A stretch of 64,000 nt of DNA from Streptomyces europaeiscabiei (lineage in GTDB: Bacteria > Actinomycetota > Actinomycetes > Streptomycetales > Streptomycetaceae), in assembly GCF_036346855.1 (NCBI RefSeq), contig NZ_CP107841.1, positions 3,662,001-3,726,000 on the forward strand, given 5' to 3'. The position numbers and the translations under genes were made by a program. Below the pieces are notes generated by a model that was not told where the DNA came from, searched no databases, and saw only the letters and a list, made by a program, of their open reading frames with translations. Shown here in pieces: positions 43,073 to 49,833 of the stretch; position 1 is the first letter of the stretch, and each line of letters starts with the position of its first letter.

Positions 43073-43897
43073 TCACCCCGTGACCTCCGCCTTCTCGTAG
43101 TTCACTCCGTCCGGTCCCAGGCACACGAACCAGTCCTTCGGGGAGCCGTCCACCTCGCGGATCAGGTTCTTGAAGTCGCCGGCCCCCGCAGCGGCCCGTT
43201 CCACCCGGGTCTTCGTGCCGTCGTCCCAGGTGCAGGTGACCTCCTGGACGGTCCGGGCGACCTGGCCGATCACCAGGCGCTGCGGGGCGTCGACCCGGTC
43301 GGTGTCCAACGGCCTCGGGTACGCCTCGAGCCCCTTGCCCGCGACCACGTCGTCCTTCTTGACTGCTCTCAGGATCACCGTCGACGGCTTGCCCTCCACG
43401 GTCAGGTGCACGAAGTGCCAGCTCCTGCCCACCAGGTCCGAGGCCTTCTCCACCTTGACCGGCTCCTCCCCGTACAGGGCCATCTCGGCGAGCTGGGCGC
43501 GTGCCTTCGCCGTGGTCTTCGGCGCGGTCCAGACGGCGGCGTCGACCTTCCACTTCCTGCCGTGGTCCGTGCCCCTGGCCAGAGTCGTCACCCGCCGTTC
43601 GGGCGTCTGCTTCGCCATCCCCGCCGAGGGCCGCGCGGCCACCTGCCCCGCCCCGTGCCCGCCGCCCGTGCCTCCCGCCAGCGCCAGCGTCGTCCCCGTG
43701 GACCCCGCGATCACCGCCGCGGCCGCGGCGGCCACCGCCCAGCGGCGCGTCTTGCGGCGCCTCCCTCCCCGTACCACCGCCTGATAGGGGGCCGCGCCGA
43801 CCTCGACCTCGTCCGCCGCGTCCGCCAGCAGGAGGGCGATGTCCGTGTGCGCCTCGTCGTACGTCATGTCGTGGTTCGTCTCCCTGTCCCCGCTCAT
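43073..43897 (-). CDS. Putative membrane anti-sigma or sigma-associated protein
   Basis: 274 residues. The ATG at 43897 shares one base with the sigma factor stop (TGATG). The first 40 residues are cytosolic, with YDEAHTDIALLLADAADEVE. A single membrane helix follows Arg/Lys (about 47-70), then about 200 extracytoplasmic residues with two Cys (EVTCTWDDGTK and WFVCLGPDG). The layout and coupling match proteins encoded next to SigE-family ECF sigma factors. No zinc anti-sigma HxxxCxxC motif is present, so inhibition is unproven. Confidence 0.75.
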   Translation of the reverse strand: MSGDRETNHDMTYDEAHTDIALLLADAADEVEVGAAPYQAVVRGGRRRKTRRWAVAAAAAAVIAGSTGTTLALAGGTGGGHGAGQVAARPSAGMAKQTPERRVTTLARGTDHGRKWKVDAAVWTAPKTTAKARAQLAEMALYGEEPVKVEKASDLVGRSWHFVHLTVEGKPSTVILRAVKKDDVVAGKGLEAYPRPLDTDRVDAPQRLVIGQVARTVQEVTCTWDDGTKTRVERAAAGAGDFKNLIREVDGSPKDWFVCLGPDGVNYEKAEVTG

Positions 43898-44436
43898 CAC
43901 TTCCGCCCTCCGCTCGTGAGTGCCTCGGCCAGTCCCGGCAGGGCGCGGAGCTTCGCGATCCCCCGCGCCGTGTTGCTTTTCACCGTGCCGACGCTGCATC
44001 CCATGGCCTCCGCCGCCTGCGCCTCACTCAGGTCCTCCCAGTACCGCAGGACCACCGCCTCCCGCTGGCGCGCGGGCAGTGCGGCGAGCACCGTCAGCAG
44101 CGCGCCGCGGTCGTCAGACCGCGCGATGCGGTCGTCGGCGTCGGGCAGCTCGTGGGTGAGGCCCGAGTGGTCCTTCGGCGCCAGGAACTCCTTGAGACGT
44201 CTGCGGTGCCTGCGGGCGTGCGCGTTGATCATCACGCGCCGTATGTACGCGTCGGGGTCGTCGGCCGCGCCGACCCTGCGCCAGGCCGCATAGGCCCGTT
44301 CGAGCGTCGACTGGACCAGGTCCTCCGCGGCATGCTGCTCCCCCGTGAGCAGGAATGCCGTGCGCAGCAACCGTGGCCAGCGGCCGACGACGAAGCTCTG
44401 GAACTCCGCGTCCCGAGCCTCTTTCCGATCCAACAT
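43897..44436 (-). CDS. SigE-family ECF sigma factor
   Basis: 179 residues from the ATG at 44436 with AGGAGG 5 bases upstream; the frame also allows a GTG two codons earlier. Region 2 is FLLTGEQHAAEDLVQSTLER, then DPDAYIRRVMINAHA. Region 4 is LPARQREAVVLRYWEDLSEA followed by GCSVGTVKSNTARGIAKL. The length is typical of the short SigE family of actinomycete ECF factors. It lies between two IS copies inside the integrated element, apparently intact, so it may be the cargo of the IS-flanked segment. Confidence 0.92.
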   Translation of the reverse strand: MLDRKEARDAEFQSFVVGRWPRLLRTAFLLTGEQHAAEDLVQSTLERAYAAWRRVGAADDPDAYIRRVMINAHARRHRRRLKEFLAPKDHSGLTHELPDADDRIARSDDRGALLTVLAALPARQREAVVLRYWEDLSEAQAAEAMGCSVGTVKSNTARGIAKLRALPGLAEALTSGGRK

Positions 44437-44602
44437 GGTCACCTCCTAGATGGTTGAAGGAGTCCATGAGGATCGGATTTCGTTGCACCGCCGCGCGGAG
44501 GATTTTCTTCGAGCCTCGGGCCCGGAGATTGTGCGGCAGGCCCGCGCGGCCGTGGCCTCACGCCTGCCGCACCGGCACCTTCCGCGGCAGCCACAGCAGC
44601 AT
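44437..44602. other. Short spacer between the sigma gene and IS copy 2
   Basis: 166 bases carrying the presumed sigma-gene promoter. A frame reading EDFLRASGPEIVRQARAAVA could be a gene remnant, but no family is recognised. Confidence 0.35.
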
Positions 44603-44634
44603 CTGTCAATCCCCTGGTTCTGTAGAGACTTTGG

Positions 44635-45565
44635 TTATGCGGTCTGATCTTTCTGGCCGTGTCGCTCGCGCGCTTCGGCGATGGTTCTTTCGAACTCCTC
44701 GGGCGGTGGGCCGCCGGCCGCGCTGTGCCTTCGTCGCGGGTTGTAGAACCCAGTGACCCATGTGGCGATCTTCAGGCGGGCCTCGGTCCGGGTCGCGAAT
44801 TGTCGGCGGTGGATGTACTCGACCTTGATCAGCGAGTTGAAACTCTCCGCGGCGGCATTGTCCAGAGCGGACCCCACCCGTCCCATGGACTGCACCACGC
44901 CCAGGCGGTCACAGAGCTTGTTGTACGCCTCGGACGTGTACTCCGCGCCGCGGTCGCTGTGGAAGATCGTCCCATCCAGGCTGCCGCCACGTGTCACGGC
45001 CGCCATCTTCAACGACGCCCCGGCCAGGGCCGCGTCGTGATGCTCGCCCATCGCGTAGCCGAGACAGCGCCGCGAGAACGCGTCGATGACCGTCGCCAAG
45101 TAGATCTTGCCCTCGCCGGTCTCGATCTCGGTCATGTGCCGTACCACAGCAGATCCGGAGCGACGGCGTCGAACCGACGACGCACCAGGTCAGGGGCGGC
45201 TTTCCGCTTGCCCTGCCGGGTCAGTGACTTCCGCCGACGCGGGGGGTGCGCCCCTGTAGGCCGAGCTCGGCCATGATCTCGGCGACGGTGTTCACCGACA
45301 CCTGCCAGCCCTCCTCCCACAAATCCAGCGTGATCCTCGGCGACCCGTATGTCTCGCCCGACGCGCGGAAGGAGTACCTGATCCTTTCCTCCAGCTTCAC
45401 GCGCCTGACCTCACGGTCCGTCGGCTCCGCGGAACGTCGCCGCCATTCGTAGAACCACACCTCGCTCACCCCGAGCAGGCGACAGGACATCCGATGGGGC
45501 ACGTTGTGCTCGGCTCTCTGGCGACCGATGAAGGCGACCAGCGCCTCCGGTTCGTTCTCGGTCAC
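44635..45565 (-). pseudogene. IS3 OrfB transposase with two frameshifts
   Basis: OrfB begins at a GTG at 45565 overlapping the orfA stop (TEAVAFIG-type start, TENEPEALVAFIGRQRAEHN). It reads in frame to about 45240 (LGLQGRTPR). It continues in another frame through KSLTRQGKRKAAPDLVRRRF, ending near 45135, and in a third frame from HMTEIETGEGKIYLATVIDA to the end. The rve integrase core with HSDRGAEY and AAAESFN is present. At least two frameshifts separate the HTH_21 part from the catalytic core, so no full transposase can be made. Confidence 0.85.
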
Positions 45566-45890
45566 TTCACCCAGAGAGCCATGGCACGCTTGAAGACATC
45601 ACGCTCTATCGCAACTTCCTTGATCCGCTTGCGGTTCTCCACGCTCTCCCGGCGCAGCCGCACGAGCTCCTCGCGTTCCAGCTCGCCCATCGTCCCGTCC
45701 CCGCCGGCCCTCCGGGCCCGCGCCACCCAGCTGCCCAGCTGCCCAGCTGCCCAGCTGCCCAGCTGCCCAGGGTGGTCTCCTTGATCCCGAGATCGGCCGC
45801 TACCTGCGCGATCGTCTTCCCCGTCCCAGTCACGATCCGCACAGCCCCCTCACGGAACTCGGCATCGTACGACTGTCGCTTCTCCGCCAT
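45562..45890 (-). pseudogene. IS3 OrfA (HTH) disrupted by an 8-bp repeat expansion
   Basis: OrfA starts at the ATG at 45890 (MAEKRQSYDAEFREGAVRIV), with the HTH region AQVAADLGIKETTLGSW. At 45726-45770 an 8-bp repeat throws the frame off, giving GQLGSWAAGW. After it, the correct sequence GELEREELVRLRRES and FKRAMALWVK is found in another frame, ending at about 45562. The repeat length is not a multiple of three, which explains the loss of frame. Confidence 0.82.
45726..45770. repeat. 8-bp microsatellite (CCCAGCTG x5.6)
   Basis: CCCAGCTG is repeated at 45726, 45734, 45742, 45750 and 45758, with a partial copy to 45770. It lies inside IS orfA and shifts its reading frame. Confidence 0.93.
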
Positions 45891-45986
45891 GACTCTCAAC
45901 TTCCCCTGCAGTCACAGCCTCAACGCTACGAGGGGAAGGTCACTCGTCGTCCTCCCCGAGGGAGGGCCACACGCCGGGGCGGCGTC

Positions 45987-46217
45987 GTGAACCGCATGGC
46001 CTCGATCGGCATCACCGTCGGCCACGCCGTGGAGCAGCCGGAGCCACGGCAGGCGACCGTCGAGGAGGCGTCACTACTCGGCATCCAGAAGGCCGCGCTC
46101 GTCACGCACATCCGACGGACGTACTACAGCGACCAGGGGCAGCCCGTGGAGACAGCGGACATCGTTGTGCCCGCCGCGCACTGCGAGATCGTCTATGAGA
46201 TCCCGATCAACCGGTAG
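45987..46217 (+). pseudogene. GntR-family (UTRA) regulator, C-terminal fragment
   Basis: 76 residues ending at 46217 contain ATVEEASLLGIQKAALVTHI and QPVETADIVVPAAHCEIVYE, the closing half of a UTRA ligand-binding domain. The DNA-binding winged helix and first part of UTRA are missing. The fragment begins close to the end of IS copy 2, so IS insertion or recombination probably removed the 5' part. GntR regulators of this type (KorSA-like) are common in pSAM2-type elements. Confidence 0.8.
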
Positions 46218-46266
46218 CGCTGTGAGCGCGTAGGTTCACCGGCGGGTGGTCGTGGCGGTCGGAGGT

Positions 46267-46674
46267 CTACTTGTCGCGCAAGGTCTCGATTTCGGCTGCC
46301 AGCACTGCCATGTCGCGCACGTGTGTGTAGTACTTGGCCCCGTACTCGTCGCCGATCGCGGGAAGTACCTTTTCGAACGCCGCTGTGAGCCTGCTCAAGC
46401 CAGCGCGACGCCGCTCATCGAGCGGGCCTTCGAGGACAACGGCCGCGTAGGCGTAGGAGTCCGCATCGAGCAGCACCATGTCCCGACCTTCGATGGAAAG
46501 GCCGCGGAAGCCCGGAGGGAACGGCGCGGCCATATGCTCGGCCATCATCTGTGCCAGCGCGTCCAGCCTCTCTTCGAACATGCGGGAGATCATGCCAGGC
46601 ACGGGTGCGTCGAGGCGCGACTCCACCTCAACCCGGTGAACCCATGCGGTCTCCAGCACTAGTGTGCGCCGCAT
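46267..46674 (-). CDS. Hypothetical helical protein of the integrative element
   Basis: 135 residues from the ATG at 46674. It is mostly helical: VHRVEVESRLDAPVPGMISR, a Met-rich ERLDALAQMMAEHMAAP stretch, then AYAAVVLEGPLDERRRAGLS and a charged C-terminal helix. There is no signal peptide, membrane helix or known motif. Its ATG and the ATG of the divergent small gene overlap by two bases, so both promoters must lie within the other gene or be read through. No family is recognised. Confidence 0.62.
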   Translation of the reverse strand: MRRTLVLETAWVHRVEVESRLDAPVPGMISRMFEERLDALAQMMAEHMAAPFPPGFRGLSIEGRDMVLLDADSYAYAAVVLEGPLDERRRAGLSRLTAAFEKVLPAIGDEYGAKYYTHVRDMAVLAAEIETLRDK

Positions 46675-46873
46675 GACCAACGACGCCCCGGCCTGCCCCG
46701 ATTGCGGCCGGCTCATGGAGTTCGGCGGCCTCCTACTGTCCAGGCGGGAGGACGACGGCCGGCGGGTCTGCCGGTCGCTGTGGAGATGTGCCGGTCGGCA
46801 TGTCTGGTGGAACTGGGCCGACCGGCCGGAGGAGCCGTTGGAGGCCTGCCCAGTGCCGCAGCTGTTCCGCTGA
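46673..46873 (+). CDS. Small zinc-ribbon-like protein
   Basis: 66 residues from the ATG at 46673; a GTG at 46664 is possible. CPDCGRLMEFGGLLL and SLWRCAGRHVWWNWADRPEE give a C-x2-C ... C-x3-H pattern that could hold zinc. The composition and the Trp-rich end look like conserved small proteins found on Streptomyces integrative elements; this is recollection only. It is divergent from the hypothetical gene at 46267-46674. Confidence 0.6.
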   Translation: MTNDAPACPDCGRLMEFGGLLLSRREDDGRRVCRSLWRCAGRHVWWNWADRPEEPLEACPVPQLFR

Positions 46874-47017
46874 CATCCAAGTGCGCCCGGGATGCGTGGA
46901 CGTAGCCGAAGCGCGTTCGTATCCTCCTCGGTCGAATGCGTGTCGAAGTCGCCGAACGTCCGGAGTCGGTGCCCGGAAAGGGCCAGGTCAGACCCGCTCA
47001 CCCAGTGGTCCGCTCAA

Positions 47018-47060
47018 GCGCCTTCTAAGCGCTTGGCCGCAGGTTCGAGTCCTGCCGGGG
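47018..47060 (+). repeat. Right attachment site (attR)
   Basis: An exact 43-bp copy of 41483-41525. Beyond it the sequence loses one G relative to the tRNA (CGGGG then CGCCA), so no functional tRNA exists here. The surrounding 46874-47344 contains no convincing gene; chromosomal sequence resumes to the right. Confidence 0.92.
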
Positions 47061-47246
47061 CGCCACACGGGTTCCGACCAGGGAACATCCCGGCAGACAC
47101 ATTCCCCTCGGGGCCGCGACACCCAGCCGGGACGGCAGAGGGCAGTATGGCGAGAACCAGCCTCAGATCATGGGGCACTCAGGGGCAACCGCGACTCTGA
47201 ACGCGCGGACACGCACGCCCTGCACCGCTCCTTCCGGTGACACCAC

Positions 47247-47273
47247 CTCCACCGCGAGCGTCTCGCGGTGGAG
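47247..47273. terminator. 12-bp hairpin downstream of the aquaporin gene
   Basis: CTCCACCGCGAG at 47247-47258 pairs perfectly with CTCGCGGTGGAG at 47262-47273 around a 3-base loop, 72 bases past the stop of the minus-strand channel gene. Confidence 0.7.
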
Positions 47274-47344
47274 CCGCTCCCTCTCCCCGCCCCGCCCCGA
47301 GAGCCGTCCGCGAAGCCTTCGGCACGGGAGCCCGTGGGCGAGGG

Positions 47345-48148
47345 CTACGAGGCGGGTGGCCGCGGGGCGGGGGCGGCCCGGAAGATGACGGTCACCAGCC
47401 CCAACCCGATCGCCCCACCCACCAGTTGAGCCCCCACGAAACCGGCGACCGACCCCGGCGCGATTCCCGCGAAGGTGTCGGTGAAGGCTCGGCCCACCGT
47501 CACCGCCGGGTTCGCGAAGGACGTGGATGAGGTGAACCAGTACGCCGAACCGATGTACGACGCCACCGCCACCGGTGCGAACCTCAGTCGCCCGGTGCGG
47601 GCGAGGCCGAAGATCAACAGCACCAGACCGGCCGTGGCGACCGCTTCGGCCAGCAGCAGATGCCCGGCCGCACGCTCATGCGTGGACCACTTCACCAGGG
47701 GCTCCGCGAACATCGCGTCCGCCAGCACGGCCCCGGCGACCGCCCCGACAGTCTGAGCGGAGACGTACGCGGCCACCTCGCGGCCCATGACACCCGTGGC
47801 ACCCTCGACTCCGGCCGCCCCCGCGGCCTCCGGGTCCCCCACACCGCCGCTCCGCCGCTCCGTCCACCACTCGGCCAAGGTCACGACCGGGTTGAAGTGC
47901 GCGCCGGAAACCGGCCCGAGCAGGACGATGAGCACCCCCAGCCCGAAGACGGTGGCGAGGGAATTCGCCAGCAACTGCACCCCGACGTCACGCGTCAGTC
48001 CGGTGGCCTGGATACCGGACCCGACGACCACCGTCACCAGCGCCGCCGTACCGACGAACTCGGCGGCGACACGCGCCCCCAACGGCGTACGCACGGACCC
48101 AACGGCAACCGGAACGGCCCCGGTGGTGCTCTCCTCGATGGCAGTCAT
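47345..48148 (-). CDS. Aquaglyceroporin-type channel (MIP family), probable arsenite channel
   Basis: 267 residues from an ATG at 48148 with GAGGAG 5 bases upstream. The two half-helix NPA motifs are altered: HFNPVVTL (NPV) and FANPAVTV (NPA). Six membrane helices are visible, with a soluble Gly/Ala-rich loop (about 115-140) between the third and fourth. It follows arsR by 32 bases and is divergent from arsC. In Sinorhizobium an ars-linked AqpS lets arsenite made by ArsC leave down its gradient in place of an ArsB/ACR3 pump. The same arrangement applies here. Confidence 0.88.
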   Translation of the reverse strand: MTAIEESTTGAVPVAVGSVRTPLGARVAAEFVGTAALVTVVVGSGIQATGLTRDVGVQLLANSLATVFGLGVLIVLLGPVSGAHFNPVVTLAEWWTERRSGGVGDPEAAGAAGVEGATGVMGREVAAYVSAQTVGAVAGAVLADAMFAEPLVKWSTHERAAGHLLLAEAVATAGLVLLIFGLARTGRLRFAPVAVASYIGSAYWFTSSTSFANPAVTVGRAFTDTFAGIAPGSVAGFVGAQLVGGAIGLGLVTVIFRAAPAPRPPAS

Positions 48149-48180
48149 CAGGACTCCTCGGCGTGGACCGGCGACGCCGG

Positions 48181-48543
48181 TCAGGAACAGGACCGCTTCA
48201 CGTCGTTCTCGGCCGTGACCCGCGCGGCCTCGGCCAGTTCGGCGAACCCGCCCGCGAGGGAGGCGAGGACCTCCGGCCGGAGCCGGTAGTACGTCCACCG
48301 CCCGCACGGTTCCGTCTCCACGATCCCGGCCTCGCGCAGCACCTTCAGGTGGTTGGAGAGGTTGGTCTGTCTGGCGCCCGTCTCCTCCACGAGGTGAGTC
48401 GTGCAGAGGGTCTCGTGCGCGAGCAGGGTGACGATCCGGAGGCGAAGCGGGTCGGCCAGCACCCGGATCAGCTCCCGAACCGGATCCGGCAGCGGGTCCC
48501 GGCTCCGACCTCGAGTTGCATCACTGTCGACTGACTTCAGCAT
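48181..48543 (-). CDS. arsR: ArsR-family metalloregulator
   Basis: 120 residues from an ATG at 48543. The winged HTH is VLADPLRLRIVTLLAHETLC, then ARQTNLSNHLKVLREAGIVE. Candidate arsenite-binding Cys are in ETLCTTHLVEE, in TEPCGRWTYY and in the C-terminal KRSCS. This differs from the classical ELCVCDL helix, so sensing may use a different Cys set. It controls the channel gene downstream and, by its divergent position, arsC. The operator is expected in the 78-base gap 48544-48621. Confidence 0.9.
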   Translation of the reverse strand: MLKSVDSDATRGRSRDPLPDPVRELIRVLADPLRLRIVTLLAHETLCTTHLVEETGARQTNLSNHLKVLREAGIVETEPCGRWTYYRLRPEVLASLAGGFAELAEAARVTAENDVKRSCS

Positions 48544-48621
48544 GCGCTGATATTGTCACAACACCTCAGTCCGAAGCGAGCCGCCCCGCAAGGGAAGCCA
48601 GCGAAGGAAGCAACGCCACCC

Positions 48622-49032
48622 ATGACCTCCCCCATCGCCTCCGTGCTCTTCGTCTGCGTCCACAACGCGGGCCGCTCCCAGATGGCCGCCGGTTTCCTCC
48701 GTCACCTCGCGGGCGACCGGATCGAGGTCCGCTCGGCCGGTTCGCTCCCCGCCGACGAGGTCAACCCGGCCGCGGTCGAGGCCATGAAGGAGGTCGGCGT
48801 CGACATCGCCGGCGCCGCGCCCAAGGTGCTCACCACCGAAGCCGTCCAGGCCTCCGACTACGTCATCACCATGGGCTGCGGCGACGCCTGCCCGATCTTC
48901 CCGGGCAGGAAGTACCTCGACTGGGCGCTGGAGGACCCGGCCGGCCAGGGTGTCGAGGCGGTCCGCCCCATCCGTGACCGGATCAGGACCCGCGTCGAGG
49001 CCTTGATCTCCGAAATCGACGCCACGCCCTGA
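48622..49032 (+). CDS. arsC: Arsenate reductase (low-MW phosphatase type)
   Basis: 136 residues from an ATG at 48622 with GAAGGAAG upstream. The P-loop is VLFVCVHNAGRSQMAAGFLR (CX5R, catalytic Cys near 13). The redox Cys pair is in ITMGCGDACPIFPG, followed by a conserved DWALEDPAGQG. This is the thioredoxin- or mycothiol-coupled ArsC family that reduces arsenate to arsenite. It is divergent from arsR and the channel. Confidence 0.94.
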   Translation: MTSPIASVLFVCVHNAGRSQMAAGFLRHLAGDRIEVRSAGSLPADEVNPAAVEAMKEVGVDIAGAAPKVLTTEAVQASDYVITMGCGDACPIFPGRKYLDWALEDPAGQGVEAVRPIRDRIRTRVEALISEIDATP

Positions 49033-49437
49033 TCTCGGAGAACGACACCCGGATTCCCTTGAACGGCACCCGGACGAGTCACCCTGTCCGACGGACCGGC
49101 CGCCGGGTGCCGGGTGCCGCTGCGTCGAACTCGGCGCCGACCGGTCCGCCGCGAGGGGGGGACCGCCGACCGGCCCACCCGGTCATCGCCTCCCGCAACG
49201 CCGTCATCGACCGGGAACACCCTGCTCACCGCCCCGCGCGAGGAGGGCTTCGCGGCCGTCGGCGTCGACGCCAGCGCCGTCGGTCCCCGCCGGAAGGACG
49301 CCGTGCGAGCCGCCCCACGCTCCCGTGCGGAAAGGGTGATCCCCCGGCAGACGCCGTGACCCCCGGTGCGCGGGCGCGTTGAACGGGCGTACGGCCGCGA
49401 AGAGGGGTCGTACTCACCGATCAAGAAGGAGAACGTG
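49033..49437. other. Gene-free region between arsC and the chaplin
   Basis: 405 bases. Several short frames exist, but none has a ribosome binding site or recognisable family. A stretch reading LLTAPREEGFAAVGVDASAV near 49219-49280 might be a relic but is not identifiable. The chaplin promoter must lie near the right end. Confidence 0.4.
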
Positions 49438-49725
49438 ATGTCTCGCATCGCGAAGGCAGCCGTCGTCACGCTCGGCACGTCCGCTGTCATGCTCAGCGGC
49501 GCCGGCCTGGCCGCGGCGGACGCGGGCGCCGAGGCCAAGGCCGTCGGCTCCCCGGGTGTCCTGTCGGGCAACATCGTGCAGGTCCCCGTCAACGTGCCGG
49601 TCAACCTGTGCGGGAACACGATCAACGTCGTCGGCCTGCTGAACCCGGCCTTCGGCAACGTCTGCGTCAACAACGGCGGCGACAGCCACAAGGGCAACCA
49701 CGGCCCGTCCGGCTACGGCCACTGA
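49438..49725 (+). CDS. chpG: Short chaplin (ChpG-like)
   Basis: 95 residues from an ATG at 49438 with AAGAAGGAG upstream. The signal peptide is about 1-27 (ending AAAD). One chaplin domain follows: SPGVLSGNIVQVPVNVPVNL, CGNTINVVGLLNPAFGNVC with its two Cys, and a Gly/His/Asn-rich tail. Chaplins are secreted amphipathic amyloid proteins that coat aerial hyphae. The name is from its position beside melC, as chpG is in S. coelicolor. It is longer than ChpF because of the extra tail. Confidence 0.88.
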   Translation: MSRIAKAAVVTLGTSAVMLSGAGLAAADAGAEAKAVGSPGVLSGNIVQVPVNVPVNLCGNTINVVGLLNPAFGNVCVNNGGDSHKGNHGPSGYGH

Positions 49726-49767
49726 CGGGGCCTACACCCCCGAGCGGCACAGCAGCGACAAGGCAGT

Positions 49768-49812
49768 GACAGGAAGCCCCCGACGGTGGGACACCGTCGG
49801 GGGCTTCCTGTC
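49768..49812. terminator. 21-bp perfect hairpin between chaplin and tyrosinase
   Basis: 49768-49788 pairs perfectly with 49792-49812 around GGA (core AGCCCCCGACGGTG). It is a shared terminator for convergent genes. Confidence 0.9.
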
Positions 49813-49833
49813 ATCCCCAGAAACCTCCGCCGG

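Larger units (their letters stand above)
44603..45925 (-). mobile_element. IS3-family element, copy 2 (near full length, inactivated)
   Basis: It has the same outer end as copy 1 (TGTCAATCCCCTGG at about 44605) and the complete orfA-orfB order on the minus strand. The other end lies somewhere in 45891-45960 and no matching terminal inverted repeat could be recognised. OrfA and OrfB both carry frame disruptions. Copies 1 and 2 are in the same orientation and flank 1.8 kb of sigma/membrane-protein DNA. Confidence 0.85.
41483..47060. mobile_element. Decayed integrative element in tRNA-Arg(TCT)
   Basis: A 5.6-kb segment bounded by 43-bp direct repeats of the tRNA 3' half. It contains a tyrosine-recombinase remnant next to attL, two IS3-family copies, a LuxR-type HTH fragment, a sigma/membrane-protein gene pair, a GntR (UTRA) fragment and two small genes. 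A tRNA target with a neighbouring tyrosine integrase and a GntR gene resembles pSAM2-type actinomycete integrative and conjugative elements. No replication, excisionase or transfer gene is left. The integrase is truncated, so the element is probably immobile on its own. Confidence 0.88.

Noticed and set aside
44450..44602. Small plus-strand gene upstream of IS copy 2
   Set aside because: No ribosome binding site, runs into the IS end and has no recognisable family.
47018..47060. Second tRNA-Arg gene
   Set aside because: Only the 3' half of the tRNA is present, without D arm or 5' acceptor strand, and one G is missing at the 3' acceptor; it is an att site.
49059..49382. Gene between arsC and the chaplin
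   Set aside because: Frames are Arg/Pro-rich without a translation signal; no family could be recognised in any of the three forward frames.
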